From contig CANPGX010000077.1 in assembly GCA_947573745.1 (NCBI GenBank), forward strand, positions 1-5,538: DNA of 5,538 bases, written 5' to 3'. The stretch comes from an uncultured Erysipelotrichaceae bacterium. GTDB taxonomy: Bacteria; Bacillota_I; Bacilli_A; Erysipelotrichales; Coprobacillaceae. This document shows positions 1 through 5,538 of this stretch, piece by piece. Each line of letters starts with the position of its first letter. The first letter of the stretch is position 1. The notes beneath the pieces are model-generated. The model did no database searches. It was given only the letters and a program-made list of their open reading frames with translations, and was not told where the DNA came from. The translations under genes were made by a program, and so were the position numbers.

Positions 1-32
1 AAAATAAGACATATATTATTTTAGGTGATACG

Positions 33-737
33 ATGAAAAGAAAACAAAAGATATGCCTTATCATGATAAGTATTTTATTGGGGTTAAGTCTTTTTATTTT
101 TAAAACAAAAACAGATGTTCCCGTTTTGGCCGAACCATCAACACTTCTTGATCAAGTCATTGTGATTGATCCAGGACATGGTGGTTTAGATAATGGTGCC
201 AGTTTTGGCAAGACAAAAGAAGATGACTTAAATCTTAAAATTAGTTTTGCTTTAAAAGAGGAACTAGAAAGAAGAGGAGCTATTGTTTACTTAACCAGAG
301 AAAATGACGAAGATCTGACCCATCGTAATTATAATTATTCTAAACAAGATGACATGTATTTAAGAGCTTTAGAGATTGATAAGTATGAACCACTCTTATT
401 TATTAGTATTCATTTAAATGCTTCTTCATCTTCATCTGCTTGGGGCTCACAGGTTTTCTATTATCATCGTAGTGTGCAAGGAAAAGAGCTGGCTAAAACA
501 ATTCATCAAAGTATGAAAGCAGTGACGGGCACAAGGAAAGATATTTCTAGTAGTAATTTTTATATTCTTCGTTCGACGAAAGCTTTAGGTGTATTAATTG
601 AATGTGGTTTTTTATCGAACGGAAATGAAAGAGGACAGTTAAGAAATAGTAAATATCATCAAAAATTAGCAGTAGCTATAGGAGATGGTATCGAGAATTA
701 TTTAAAACAATTTCCACAAGATGTTTCTCATGAGTAG
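33..737 (+). CDS. cwlD: CwlD-like N-acetylmuramoyl-L-alanine amidase (Amidase_3), membrane-anchored
   Basis: The predicted zinc amidase cleaves the bond between N-acetylmuramic acid and L-alanine in peptidoglycan. In spore formers CwlD acts with a deacetylase to make muramic-delta-lactam in the spore cortex. The 234-residue protein opens with a basic patch and one hydrophobic helix (about residues 7-23) with no obvious cleavage site, so it is probably a signal anchor. The Amidase_3 domain follows: DPGHGG at 46-51 (zinc ligand H49), the expected acidic ligand E63, SIHLNA at 125-130 (zinc ligand H127), and LIECGFLSN at 188-196 with catalytic E190. All metal and catalytic residues appear present. 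Length and layout match Bacillus CwlD (about 237 residues), including the short TRK segment near 167-169; there are no LysM, SH3 or SPOR repeats. The ATG at 33 has AGGTGAT at 23-29 just upstream. The promoter is not visible; it may lie left of the window. The family call is firm; CwlD rather than another short amidase is likely, from overall resemblance. Confidence 0.88.
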   Translation: MKRKQKICLIMISILLGLSLFIFKTKTDVPVLAEPSTLLDQVIVIDPGHGGLDNGASFGKTKEDDLNLKISFALKEELERRGAIVYLTRENDEDLTHRNYNYSKQDDMYLRALEIDKYEPLLFISIHLNASSSSSAWGSQVFYYHRSVQGKELAKTIHQSMKAVTGTRKDISSSNFYILRSTKALGVLIECGFLSNGNERGQLRNSKYHQKLAVAIGDGIENYLKQFPQDVSHE

Positions 738-760
738 TGTCTTTTTGTTTTTGTGGAAAT
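710..760. repeat. 10-bp inverted repeat spanning the amidase stop codon
   Basis: ATTTCCACAA at 710-719 and TTGTGGAAAT at 751-760 are perfect reverse complements around a 31-nt loop. The loop contains the stop codon (735-737) and a T-rich stretch (742-752). In RNA this could form a 10-bp hairpin at the end of the amidase message. It is not a classical intrinsic terminator, because the second arm is followed by AGGAAGAATA and not by a U tract. It may stabilise the 3' end or be chance. Confidence 0.4.
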
Positions 761-838
761 AGGAAGAATATGTCGGAATTTATAGGGTTTATAGCGATAA
801 AATTGGGGTAAAAAATCGAATAAATTTTGTTAAAGTAG

Positions 839-867
839 TTGACTAAAAATGGGATGCACGCTATAAT
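839..867 (+). promoter_or_regulatory. Strong sigma-A promoter of the tRNA cluster
   Basis: The -35 box TTGACT (839-844) and the perfect -10 box TATAAT (862-867) are separated by exactly 17 bp. An A/T-rich tract at about 810-834 directly upstream could act as an UP element, as at many stable-RNA promoters. Transcription should start near 872-874, about 13 nt before the first tRNA-Ile. This is the best promoter match in the window and is placed as expected for a stable-RNA operon. Confidence 0.88.
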
Positions 868-875
868 ATACAGGC

Positions 876-979
<104 letters not shown>

Positions 980-986
980 ATTTTAT

Positions 987-1063
<77 letters not shown>

Positions 1064-1075
1064 TAAAATAATTCT

Positions 1076-1151
1076 GGGGCCTTAGCTCAGCTGGGAGAGC
1101 GCCTGCTTTGCACGCAGGAGGTCAGGAGTTCGATCCTCCTAGGCTCCACCA
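1076..1151 (+). tRNA. tRNA-Ala(TGC)
   Basis: This is a 76-nt cloverleaf with acceptor arms GGGGCCT (1076-1082) and AGGCTCC (1141-1147), including one G-U pair. The discriminator is A1148 and CCA is encoded at 1149-1151. The anticodon stem CCTGC/GCAGG (1102-1106, 1114-1118) encloses TTTGCAC, with anticodon TGC at 1109-1111, which reads GCN alanine codons. It is the last gene of the cluster. Ile(GAT) plus Ala(TGC) is the pair usually found in 16S-23S rRNA spacers, but no rRNA gene is present here. Confidence 0.98.
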
Positions 1152-1161
1152 TGGGAAGGTG

Positions 1162-1188
1162 ACTTGCGATATCGCAAGTTTTTATTTT
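1162..1188 (+). terminator. Intrinsic terminator of the tRNA cluster
   Basis: ACTTGCG (1162-1168) and CGCAAGT (1173-1179) form a perfect 7-bp stem with an ATAT loop. It is followed by a T-rich tract, TTTT A TTTT (1180-1188). The hairpin starts 11 nt after the tRNA-Ala CCA and fits a Rho-independent terminator. It also lies only 30 nt before the MATE start codon, so partial read-through would feed that gene. Confidence 0.87.
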
Positions 1189-1218
1189 AGATGCTAACAT
1201 CAGAAAGGGGAGAGAAAG

Positions 1219-2583
1219 ATGATGCAATTTAAACAATATATTGGTAATAAGGATTTTTACCGCAAGACCATTGCTATTGCTATTCCTATTATGGCACAAC
1301 AATTTGTAACAAGTTTTGTTAATCTCATTGATAATGTTATGATTGGTAGTGTGGGGGCTACGGCTTTGACATCCGTGACCATTGCTAATAAATATTATTG
1401 GATCTTTAACTCAACTTTATTTGGTGTCTGTGGAGCAGCAGGTATTTTTATATCACAACATTATGGTGCCAAGAATAAATCCCATTGCCAAAAAGTCTTT
1501 AATATTAGTGAATTGATATCTATATTAGTGGCGCTTATTTATATGGCAATTTTATTTATTGTTCCTGAAGGAATCATTCGTTTGTTTTCCAATACACCAG
1601 AAATTGTACAAAGTGCTATGGAGTATGTAGAATTTGCACGTTTTACTTATTTACCTACAGCTATTTCTATGGCTTGTATGATGGGATTACGTGCAGTTGC
1701 AGACAATAAGATTCAATTGAAAATTGGTTCTTTGGCAGTAGCTACAAATACTATCATGAACTATTTGTTGATTTTTGGTCATTTTGGGTTTCCTGCTTTA
1801 GGAGTCAAGGGAGCAGCCATTGCCACGTTGATAGCACGTGTTGTTGAAATGATGGCTTATATCTATATTCTTTATCGTAAGAAACATTATTTTGAATTAG
1901 ATTTAAAAGGTTGGATCTATATTGATATTCCTTTAATGAAAAGCATGTTAGCCAAAGCAATTCCTCTTGTATGTAATGAAATTTTCTTTGCTTTGGGAAC
2001 AACGATGGTCTTTAAATCCTATATGCGTGTCGATGAATACTTGGTAGCAGCTATTTCTGTTGTGGATACGGTGACGAATATTGCGTTTATTATTTTTGGT
2101 GGCTTATCAAGTGCCATTTCTATTTTGATTGGAGAACGATTGGGTGCTAACGCTATTGAAGAGGCCAAGGATAATGCTAAGAAATTGATTGTATTTGGGA
2201 CTATTGTGGCTTTGGTCATTGGCTGGATCGTTATTGCGGTTTCTGGAATTATTCCAAAAGTTTATCAATTTGATGATACCATTAACCATACCATTACCAC
2301 ATTATTAAGGATTAAAGGTATTTTATTACCTGTTTACGTCATCAATGTATGTGTATTCTTTACATTAAGAGCAGGCGGAGATGCCTTATCAACAATGATC
2401 ATGGATTCAGGTTATTTGTGGGCTGTGAGTGTTGTGATATCTACTGGATTATCTATGCTGACGTCTATTTCCTTAGTAGCACTATATTTATTAGTAGAAT
2501 GTTTAGATTTTGTTAAGATGTTTGTAGCTTTCTATTTCTTTAATAAAGGAAAATGGGCAAAAAATATGACCCAAGGAGGATAA
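1219..2583 (+). CDS. MATE-family multidrug/toxin efflux transporter
   Basis: This is a predicted cation-coupled antiporter of the cytoplasmic membrane that exports drugs, dyes or metabolites; the substrate cannot be read from sequence. The 454-residue length and about 12 hydrophobic segments match the family. Two pseudo-symmetric halves are visible. The N-terminal half has the helix-1 proline (P23) and LIDNVMIG (36-43), then QHYGAKN at about 80-86 and GVKGAAIAT at 195-203. The second half has helix 7 beginning near 245-265, GERLGAN (305-311) mirroring QHYGAKN, and RAGGDA (384-389). ATG codons lie at 1219 and 1222; AAGGGGAG at about 1205-1212 suits either, and the first is given. Only 67 bp separate it from tRNA-Ala and no convincing promoter is visible there. 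Its stop is 4 bp before the next start, with that gene's Shine-Dalgarno site inside this gene's end, so the two are probably co-translated. Confidence 0.95.
   Translation: MMQFKQYIGNKDFYRKTIAIAIPIMAQQFVTSFVNLIDNVMIGSVGATALTSVTIANKYYWIFNSTLFGVCGAAGIFISQHYGAKNKSHCQKVFNISELISILVALIYMAILFIVPEGIIRLFSNTPEIVQSAMEYVEFARFTYLPTAISMACMMGLRAVADNKIQLKIGSLAVATNTIMNYLLIFGHFGFPALGVKGAAIATLIARVVEMMAYIYILYRKKHYFELDLKGWIYIDIPLMKSMLAKAIPLVCNEIFFALGTTMVFKSYMRVDEYLVAAISVVDTVTNIAFIIFGGLSSAISILIGERLGANAIEEAKDNAKKLIVFGTIVALVIGWIVIAVSGIIPKVYQFDDTINHTITTLLRIKGILLPVYVINVCVFFTLRAGGDALSTMIMDSGYLWAVSVVISTGLSMLTSISLVALYLLVECLDFVKMFVAFYFFNKGKWAKNMTQGG
2573..2579 (+). promoter_or_regulatory. Shine-Dalgarno site embedded in the end of the MATE gene
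   Basis: AAGGAGG lies within the last codons of the MATE gene (encoding Gln-Gly-Gly, just before the TAA at 2581-2583). It is 8 nt upstream of the ATG at 2588. It is a near-perfect match to the anti-Shine-Dalgarno sequence, fixes the start of the EIIC-like gene, and suggests translational coupling. Confidence 0.85.
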
Positions 2584-2587
2584 TTCA

Positions 2588-3595
2588 ATGGCAAGAAGAA
2601 AGAAAAGTGATGGTTTTTTATTAGCTTCATTTAATGGCATGGCTTATGGTTATTTTTGCAGTGTCGCTTTAGGATCCGTTTTGATTCAGTTTGGACAAAT
2701 AATGAATTTTACTCAATGCGTAGAATGGGGGCATATTGCTCAAAATATGATGGGAGTGACCATTGGTGTCGCGATAGCTTATACTTTAGAGGCTAAAGGA
2801 TTGACGATGATTTGTGCACCGATTGCCGGAGCGATTGGTGCAAGTACCTATGTTTCGGGGACAGATACTTTTGGACATCCTATTATGGCTTATTTGGCTG
2901 TCGTGGCGGCAGTTTGGGTTGCCGGGTATATTGATCAAGAATTTCCTTTTGCGATCTTTATTATTCCCACAGTAACTATTGGCATTGCTGCCATCTTCTC
3001 TGTTTTTATGAGTCCTTATATTTTAAAAGCTATTTTATATTGTACCCATTTATTAGATGGTGTATTTGCTTTACATCCTATTTTTATGTGCATGTTGATA
3101 TCCTTGGTGATAGGGGTGGTCTGTTCGTCGCCTATTTCAGCGATTGCAGTCACCAGCATTTTAAATCTTCAAGGTATTGCAGCAGGGGCTGCTTTAGCTG
3201 GTTGTTGTTGTCATATGTTAGGTTTTGCAGCTATGTCTATGGAGGATAATGATGCTGGAGATGTCATTGCTTTAGCTATAGGAACAAGTATGCTTCAACT
3301 TCGTAATATTTTACGAAAACCACTTATCTTAGTACCTCCTATGCTGACAAGCTTGATCATAGGGCCTATCAGTGGTTATCTATTCTCTATTGCTTCTTCA
3401 ACTTATGGTGCTGGGGTAGGTAATATGGCATTTATTGGTTTGACAGAAACTATTGCCATTATGGGAACACGTTATTGGTTACCTTTGATCTGTGTCGATA
3501 TTTTGTTGCCATTTATTATTTGTTTTAGTTGTTATAAGGTGATGAAATCTATGCATTACTTAAATAAAGGGGATTTAAGACTTTACCGTCCATAA
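2588..3595 (+). CDS. PTS_EIIC_2 / PfoR-like integral membrane protein
   Basis: This 335-residue polytopic membrane protein resembles the PTS_EIIC_2 family (EIIC-like; includes proteins annotated as PfoR). Conserved-looking motifs in order are FNGMAYG (15-21), SSPISAIAV (180-188), the block GIAAGAALAG followed by CCCHMLGFA (197-214), GTSMLQLRN (232-240), P245, and GAG (274-276) before GNMAFIGLTE (278-287). There is no EIIA or EIIB phosphoryl-transfer domain in it or in a neighbouring gene, so sugar phosphorylation through this protein is not supported. The ligand is unknown, and a sensory or plain transport role is possible. It starts 4 bp after the MATE stop. Its 3' end overlaps the convergent vanZ-like gene by 13 bp and carries one arm of a terminator. 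The family call is good; the function is open. Confidence 0.88.
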   Translation: MARRKKSDGFLLASFNGMAYGYFCSVALGSVLIQFGQIMNFTQCVEWGHIAQNMMGVTIGVAIAYTLEAKGLTMICAPIAGAIGASTYVSGTDTFGHPIMAYLAVVAAVWVAGYIDQEFPFAIFIIPTVTIGIAAIFSVFMSPYILKAILYCTHLLDGVFALHPIFMCMLISLVIGVVCSSPISAIAVTSILNLQGIAAGAALAGCCCHMLGFAAMSMEDNDAGDVIALAIGTSMLQLRNILRKPLILVPPMLTSLIIGPISGYLFSIASSTYGAGVGNMAFIGLTETIAIMGTRYWLPLICVDILLPFIICFSCYKVMKSMHYLNKGDLRLYRP

Positions 3596-3614
3596 TCCCC
3601 TTTTTTTATTTTTT
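3566..3614. terminator. Bidirectional terminator within overlapping convergent gene ends
   Basis: AAAGGGGATT (3566-3575) and AATCCCCTTT (3594-3603) form a perfect 10-bp stem around an 18-nt loop, with GAC/GTC (3579-3581, 3588-3590) able to pair inside. On the plus strand it runs into T7-A-T6 (3601-3614), a strong U tract. On the minus strand the hairpin is followed by TATTTAAG after the stem's terminal T residues, a weaker U tract. One arm is inside the EIIC-like CDS and the other covers its stop; the whole downstream arm lies inside the vanZ-like CDS. Confidence 0.85.
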
Positions 3615-4044
3615 GATAAATTTTAAAACATACGTAACCTAAAGATGCCTCTAGTGTATTGAGAATAACGTCATCAATATCACTAGCACGTGGTAACCAT
3701 AACTGAATGATTTCAATCAAACAAGAGACACCACAACCTATTCCCAATACACGATAGAACCTAGGCTTCTTCATCCAATAGGCACTAAAAAATCCTAAGG
3801 GAATAAAGATCATGATATTTCCTAAAATATTCATGATGAAATAAACCGGATCTTTTAATTTAAACAAAGTTACTTTGATATAATAAAAGCAACGGAAAGG
3901 AACAAGATTGATTTGACTTTTGTAAGTCGTAAGAATATGAAAACCACCGTTATACCAAGTAAATTGCGGAATAATGGTTAAACAAGCTAATACTAGTAAA
4001 TAGAGCCCAAAAAAGATCATTAAGATTTTAGAATGTCTAGACAT
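3583..4044 (-). CDS. VanZ-like family membrane protein
   Basis: The 153-residue protein has about four hydrophobic segments (roughly residues 7-26, 68-88, 97-115 and 128-143) and the VanZ signatures: INLVPF (45-50), NILGNIMIFIPLGFF (72-86), then SCLIEIIQLWLP (107-118) leading into RASDIDDVILNT (119-130). The acidic and polar positions E111, Q114, D122, D124, D125 and N129 match the usual VanZ pattern. The prototype VanZ of Tn1546 gives low-level teicoplanin resistance; most chromosomal relatives have no assigned function, and nothing here (no vanA, vanH or vanX) points to glycopeptide resistance. The ATG is at 4042-4044, with GAGGTG at 4050-4055 placed 5 nt upstream. It appears monocistronic, with its own candidate promoter, a terminator separating it from the upstream same-strand gene, and a 13-bp tail-to-tail overlap with the EIIC-like gene. 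Confidence 0.92.
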   Translation of the reverse strand: MSRHSKILMIFFGLYLLVLACLTIIPQFTWYNGGFHILTTYKSQINLVPFRCFYYIKVTLFKLKDPVYFIMNILGNIMIFIPLGFFSAYWMKKPRFYRVLGIGCGVSCLIEIIQLWLPRASDIDDVILNTLEASLGYVCFKIYQKIKKGDYGR

Positions 4045-4065
4045 AAATACACCTCATGTATAGAT

Positions 4066-4094
4066 AGTGTATCAAGAAAATGTTTAGAAGTAAA
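4066..4094 (-). promoter_or_regulatory. Candidate extended -10 promoter for the vanZ-like gene
   Basis: Read on the minus strand, TTTACT (4094-4089) and TACACT (4071-4066) are 17 bp apart. A TG-n extension stands directly before the -10 box (TGA at 4074-4072). Each box matches the sigma-A consensus at 4 of 6 positions. Transcription would start near 4059 and give a short leader holding only the Shine-Dalgarno site. It fits the position between the upstream gene's terminator and vanZ, but it is a moderate match. Confidence 0.45.
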
Positions 4095-4132
4095 ATCATA
4101 CAATCAATTTTGCAACTTGCTAGATGGAATAT

Positions 4133-4160
4133 TAAAAGAAGCTTGATTAAGCTTCTTTTA
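4133..4160 (-). terminator. Intrinsic terminator of the beta-helix protein gene
   Basis: AAAAGAAGCTT (4134-4144) and AAGCTTCTTTT (4149-4159) form a perfect 11-bp stem, extendable to 12 bp by T4133-A4160, with a 4-nt loop. On the minus strand the ascending arm overlaps the stop codon (4160-4158) and the descending arm ends in TTTT followed by AATATT. The strong hairpin with a short U-rich end, directly at the stop codon, fits a Rho-independent terminator. Confidence 0.8.
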
Positions 4161-5538
4161 GTTTAGTGTTGTTTTGGTAATAATTGTACCTGGTTGGTAA
4201 GTTCCATCTAAATAAAGGTCATTATCAGCTTGACCGGTGTGTTGGCCTCCTTGATATAAAGTATAGTCACCAGGATTCAAAGATGGATCACTGATAATCA
4301 GAGTTCTGAAATCTTCTTGTGCTTCAAATGCTATGATCGTTTCACCTTGATCATTTAAAAGTGCCACCAATGTTCCTTTTTGAATTGTATTATCGAGTGT
4401 AAAACATAATGTTTTTTGGGTAGATGTAGAAGCTGGTTTTTCCAACATATCTGAACCTAAGGCTACAATCGTTCCTCCGTGAATCGTATATCCTGTTTCC
4501 GTATCTAATCCCGCATCACCACCTTGTGCAGAGCCCATCACATAAATAGTCCCACCTTGAATGACCAGATCTTGATTAGAGTCAATGCCATCACCTGAGG
4601 CCTTGATCCATAATTGACCTTGATTGATGGTAATGGTTCCACCATCACCGCCAGCATTGATACCATCATCTTGAGATTCAATATGAATGTTACCACCATT
4701 GATGGTGATATGATTGGTTTCAGTAGCGATACCTTCACCTTCTTGCTGGTTTCCATAAACATTAAGTTGTCCATCACCTTCAATAAAAAGAGGACCATAA
4801 GAATAAATACAAGCATCATATTCACTAGAACCACCATCGCTTAATGTATTTATTGTGTTTTCTTTTAAATGGAGGGTCAATGCATGATGGGATAAGTTAA
4901 TGATCGTTGCTGTGATTTGATTTTGAATGGTGACATGATCTAATTCTAAAGTGACGGCATCAGAAGCATCGATGATGATCGTATGTTCAAATTGTCCTGT
5001 AAGAATATAGTGACCCGGTTGATTGATGGTGATGTTTGAATCATAGGCAGAAAGATCAATATGTTGATCGTTCACAACAGTTCCTTGTTTTACATCATCC
5101 TTTGTTGTATCTTTGGGTGTGTTTTCTTCAGGACGATAAGAAAAATTTGCAGAAGGCGTCTTATTATTATAAGAAAGTGCAAATAAGGTGATATTTTCAG
5201 TCAATAAAGTGATGGCTAATAAAGCTATGATGATCTTATTTTTTGTTTTAAATGTTTCTTTCAAAGATAACTGATTCGCCTTGGATAGCCATAAATAAAT
5301 CAAACATATCGAAAAAAGAAGAGCTATCCCTATCCATAAAAAGGTATCTTGATGGAAGTAAGACATCTTCGTGGATGGCTGCATACCTTCTTGCAAAGGC
5401 TCAGTAGGCTTTTCTGGGAAAGATGAAGTTTGTTGTGAAAAGTGGTCATTCATAGGTGATGAAACATTGCGTGATGTTTGAACCATTTGATATCCAGCCA
5501 AAAGTGTCATACTCATCATCAGACACAAAATGATATTT
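4158..5538 (-). CDS. Membrane-anchored Cthe_2159-type beta-helix (carbohydrate-binding domain) protein, 5' partial
   Basis: The frame is open to the window edge, so the N-terminus is missing. A TTG at 5528 could be called a start, but the codons before it (Asn-Ile-Ile) continue a hydrophobic helix and no Shine-Dalgarno site is visible. Counting from that TTG, there are 456 residues: membrane helix 1 (to about 17), a Ser/Pro-rich loop (18-61), helix 2 (62-82), a Lys-rich loop (83-98), helix 3 (99-119), then a large domain presumably outside the cell. The domain resembles the Cthe_2159 family: DAVTLELDHVTIQN (190-203), then coils of 23-27 residues with acidic residues recurring at 238, 265, 288, 313 and 338, each at the start of a D-G-I-like turn. 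It ends in a beta-rich region (371-456) with LNPGDYTLY at 417-425. Cthe_2159 itself binds acidic plant polysaccharide and cellulose and is calcium-rich; ligand binding here is inference. Terminator at 4133-4160. Confidence 0.87.
   Translation of the reverse strand, partial: NIILCLMMSMTLLAGYQMVQTSRNVSSPMNDHFSQQTSSFPEKPTEPLQEGMQPSTKMSYFHQDTFLWIGIALLFSICLIYLWLSKANQLSLKETFKTKNKIIIALLAITLLTENITLFALSYNNKTPSANFSYRPEENTPKDTTKDDVKQGTVVNDQHIDLSAYDSNITINQPGHYILTGQFEHTIIIDASDAVTLELDHVTIQNQITATIINLSHHALTLHLKENTINTLSDGGSSEYDACIYSYGPLFIEGDGQLNVYGNQQEGEGIATETNHITINGGNIHIESQDDGINAGGDGGTITINQGQLWIKASGDGIDSNQDLVIQGGTIYVMGSAQGGDAGLDTETGYTIHGGTIVALGSDMLEKPASTSTQKTLCFTLDNTIQKGTLVALLNDQGETIIAFEAQEDFRTLIISDPSLNPGDYTLYQGGQHTGQADNDLYLDGTYQPGTIITKTTLN

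Noticed and set aside
11..20. TATTAT-like -10 box just upstream of the amidase gene.
   Set aside because: It would start transcription inside the Shine-Dalgarno site, and no -35 box can be seen within the available sequence. The promoter probably lies off the left edge.
779..794. Direct repeat TTTATAG (779-785 and 788-794) upstream of the tRNA promoter, as a possible operator.
   Set aside because: Short, A/T-rich and more than 40 bp upstream of the -35 box; expected by chance here.
770..811. A 13-codon mini-ORF (MSEFIGFIAIKLG) preceded by AGGAAG, between the amidase and the tRNA promoter.
   Set aside because: Very short, only 3 nt from the putative ribosome site, and upstream of the tRNA promoter with no gene it could regulate. 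Likely chance.
1087..1302. Minus-strand reading frame of 71 codons across tRNA-Ala and the MATE start.
   Set aside because: It is antisense to a tRNA and a clear transporter gene, a familiar kind of spurious translation of tRNA genes. No support as a protein.
3583..4044. VanZ-like gene as part of a glycopeptide resistance cluster.
   Set aside because: No vanR, vanS, vanH, vanA or vanX genes are nearby; VanZ-like proteins are common chromosomal genes without resistance roles.
4538..4844. Overlapping open frames on both strands (4614-4844 plus, 4837-4538 minus) inside the beta-helix gene.
   Set aside because: They come from the repetitive ACC/GGT/ATT-rich codons of the beta-helix coils. They show no ribosome site and no recognisable family, while the long minus-strand frame encodes a recognisable domain.
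5517..5528. TTG at 5528 or the ATG-ATG pair near 5519 as the true start of the beta-helix protein.
   Set aside because: No Shine-Dalgarno site is present upstream, and the in-frame codons continue a hydrophobic helix to the window edge, so the gene very likely begins outside.

Overview
The window is a stretch of A+T-rich chromosome from a low-GC Gram-positive bacterium (Bacillota). The signs are purine-rich Shine-Dalgarno sites, textbook sigma-A promoter elements, U-tract hairpin terminators, tRNA genes with encoded CCA, and a CwlD-type germination amidase, which points to a spore former. A lineage such as the Erysipelotrichia would fit, but that is a guess. I see no phage, transposase, CRISPR, toxin-antitoxin or defence signature, and nothing I can honestly call a new system. 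The region looks like ordinary chromosome with some interesting small-scale architecture.

Layout on the plus strand: a membrane-anchored N-acetylmuramoyl-L-alanine amidase of the CwlD type (33-737) is followed by a 149-bp gap. That gap holds a strong promoter (TTGACT, 17 bp, TATAAT; 839-867) driving a tRNA cluster: two identical tRNA-Ile(GAT) genes exactly 100 bp apart, then tRNA-Ala(TGC), closed by a hairpin terminator (1162-1188). Only 30 bp further on starts a two-gene, probably translationally coupled unit: a 12-helix MATE-family exporter (1219-2583) and a PTS_EIIC_2/PfoR-like membrane protein (2588-3595).

Layout on the minus strand: a VanZ-like membrane protein (4044-3583) converges on the EIIC-like gene. 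The two genes overlap by 13 bp at their 3' ends, and one hairpin inside the overlap probably terminates both. Upstream of vanZ, a terminator at 4133-4160 ends a gene that enters from the right edge (5538-4158). It encodes three N-terminal membrane helices followed by an extracellular right-handed beta-helix domain of the Cthe_2159 type (carbohydrate-binding domain). Its true start lies outside the window.

Working together: four of the five proteins are clearly envelope proteins (wall amidase, exporter, VanZ, surface beta-helix protein) and the fifth is an orphan EIIC-like membrane protein. Only the MATE/EIIC pair is physically linked as one unit. The points most worth a second look are the complementary sequences flanking the first tRNA-Ile, the lack of an evident promoter between the tRNA terminator and the MATE gene, the terminator shared by the convergent genes, and the unusual multi-helix anchor of the beta-helix protein.
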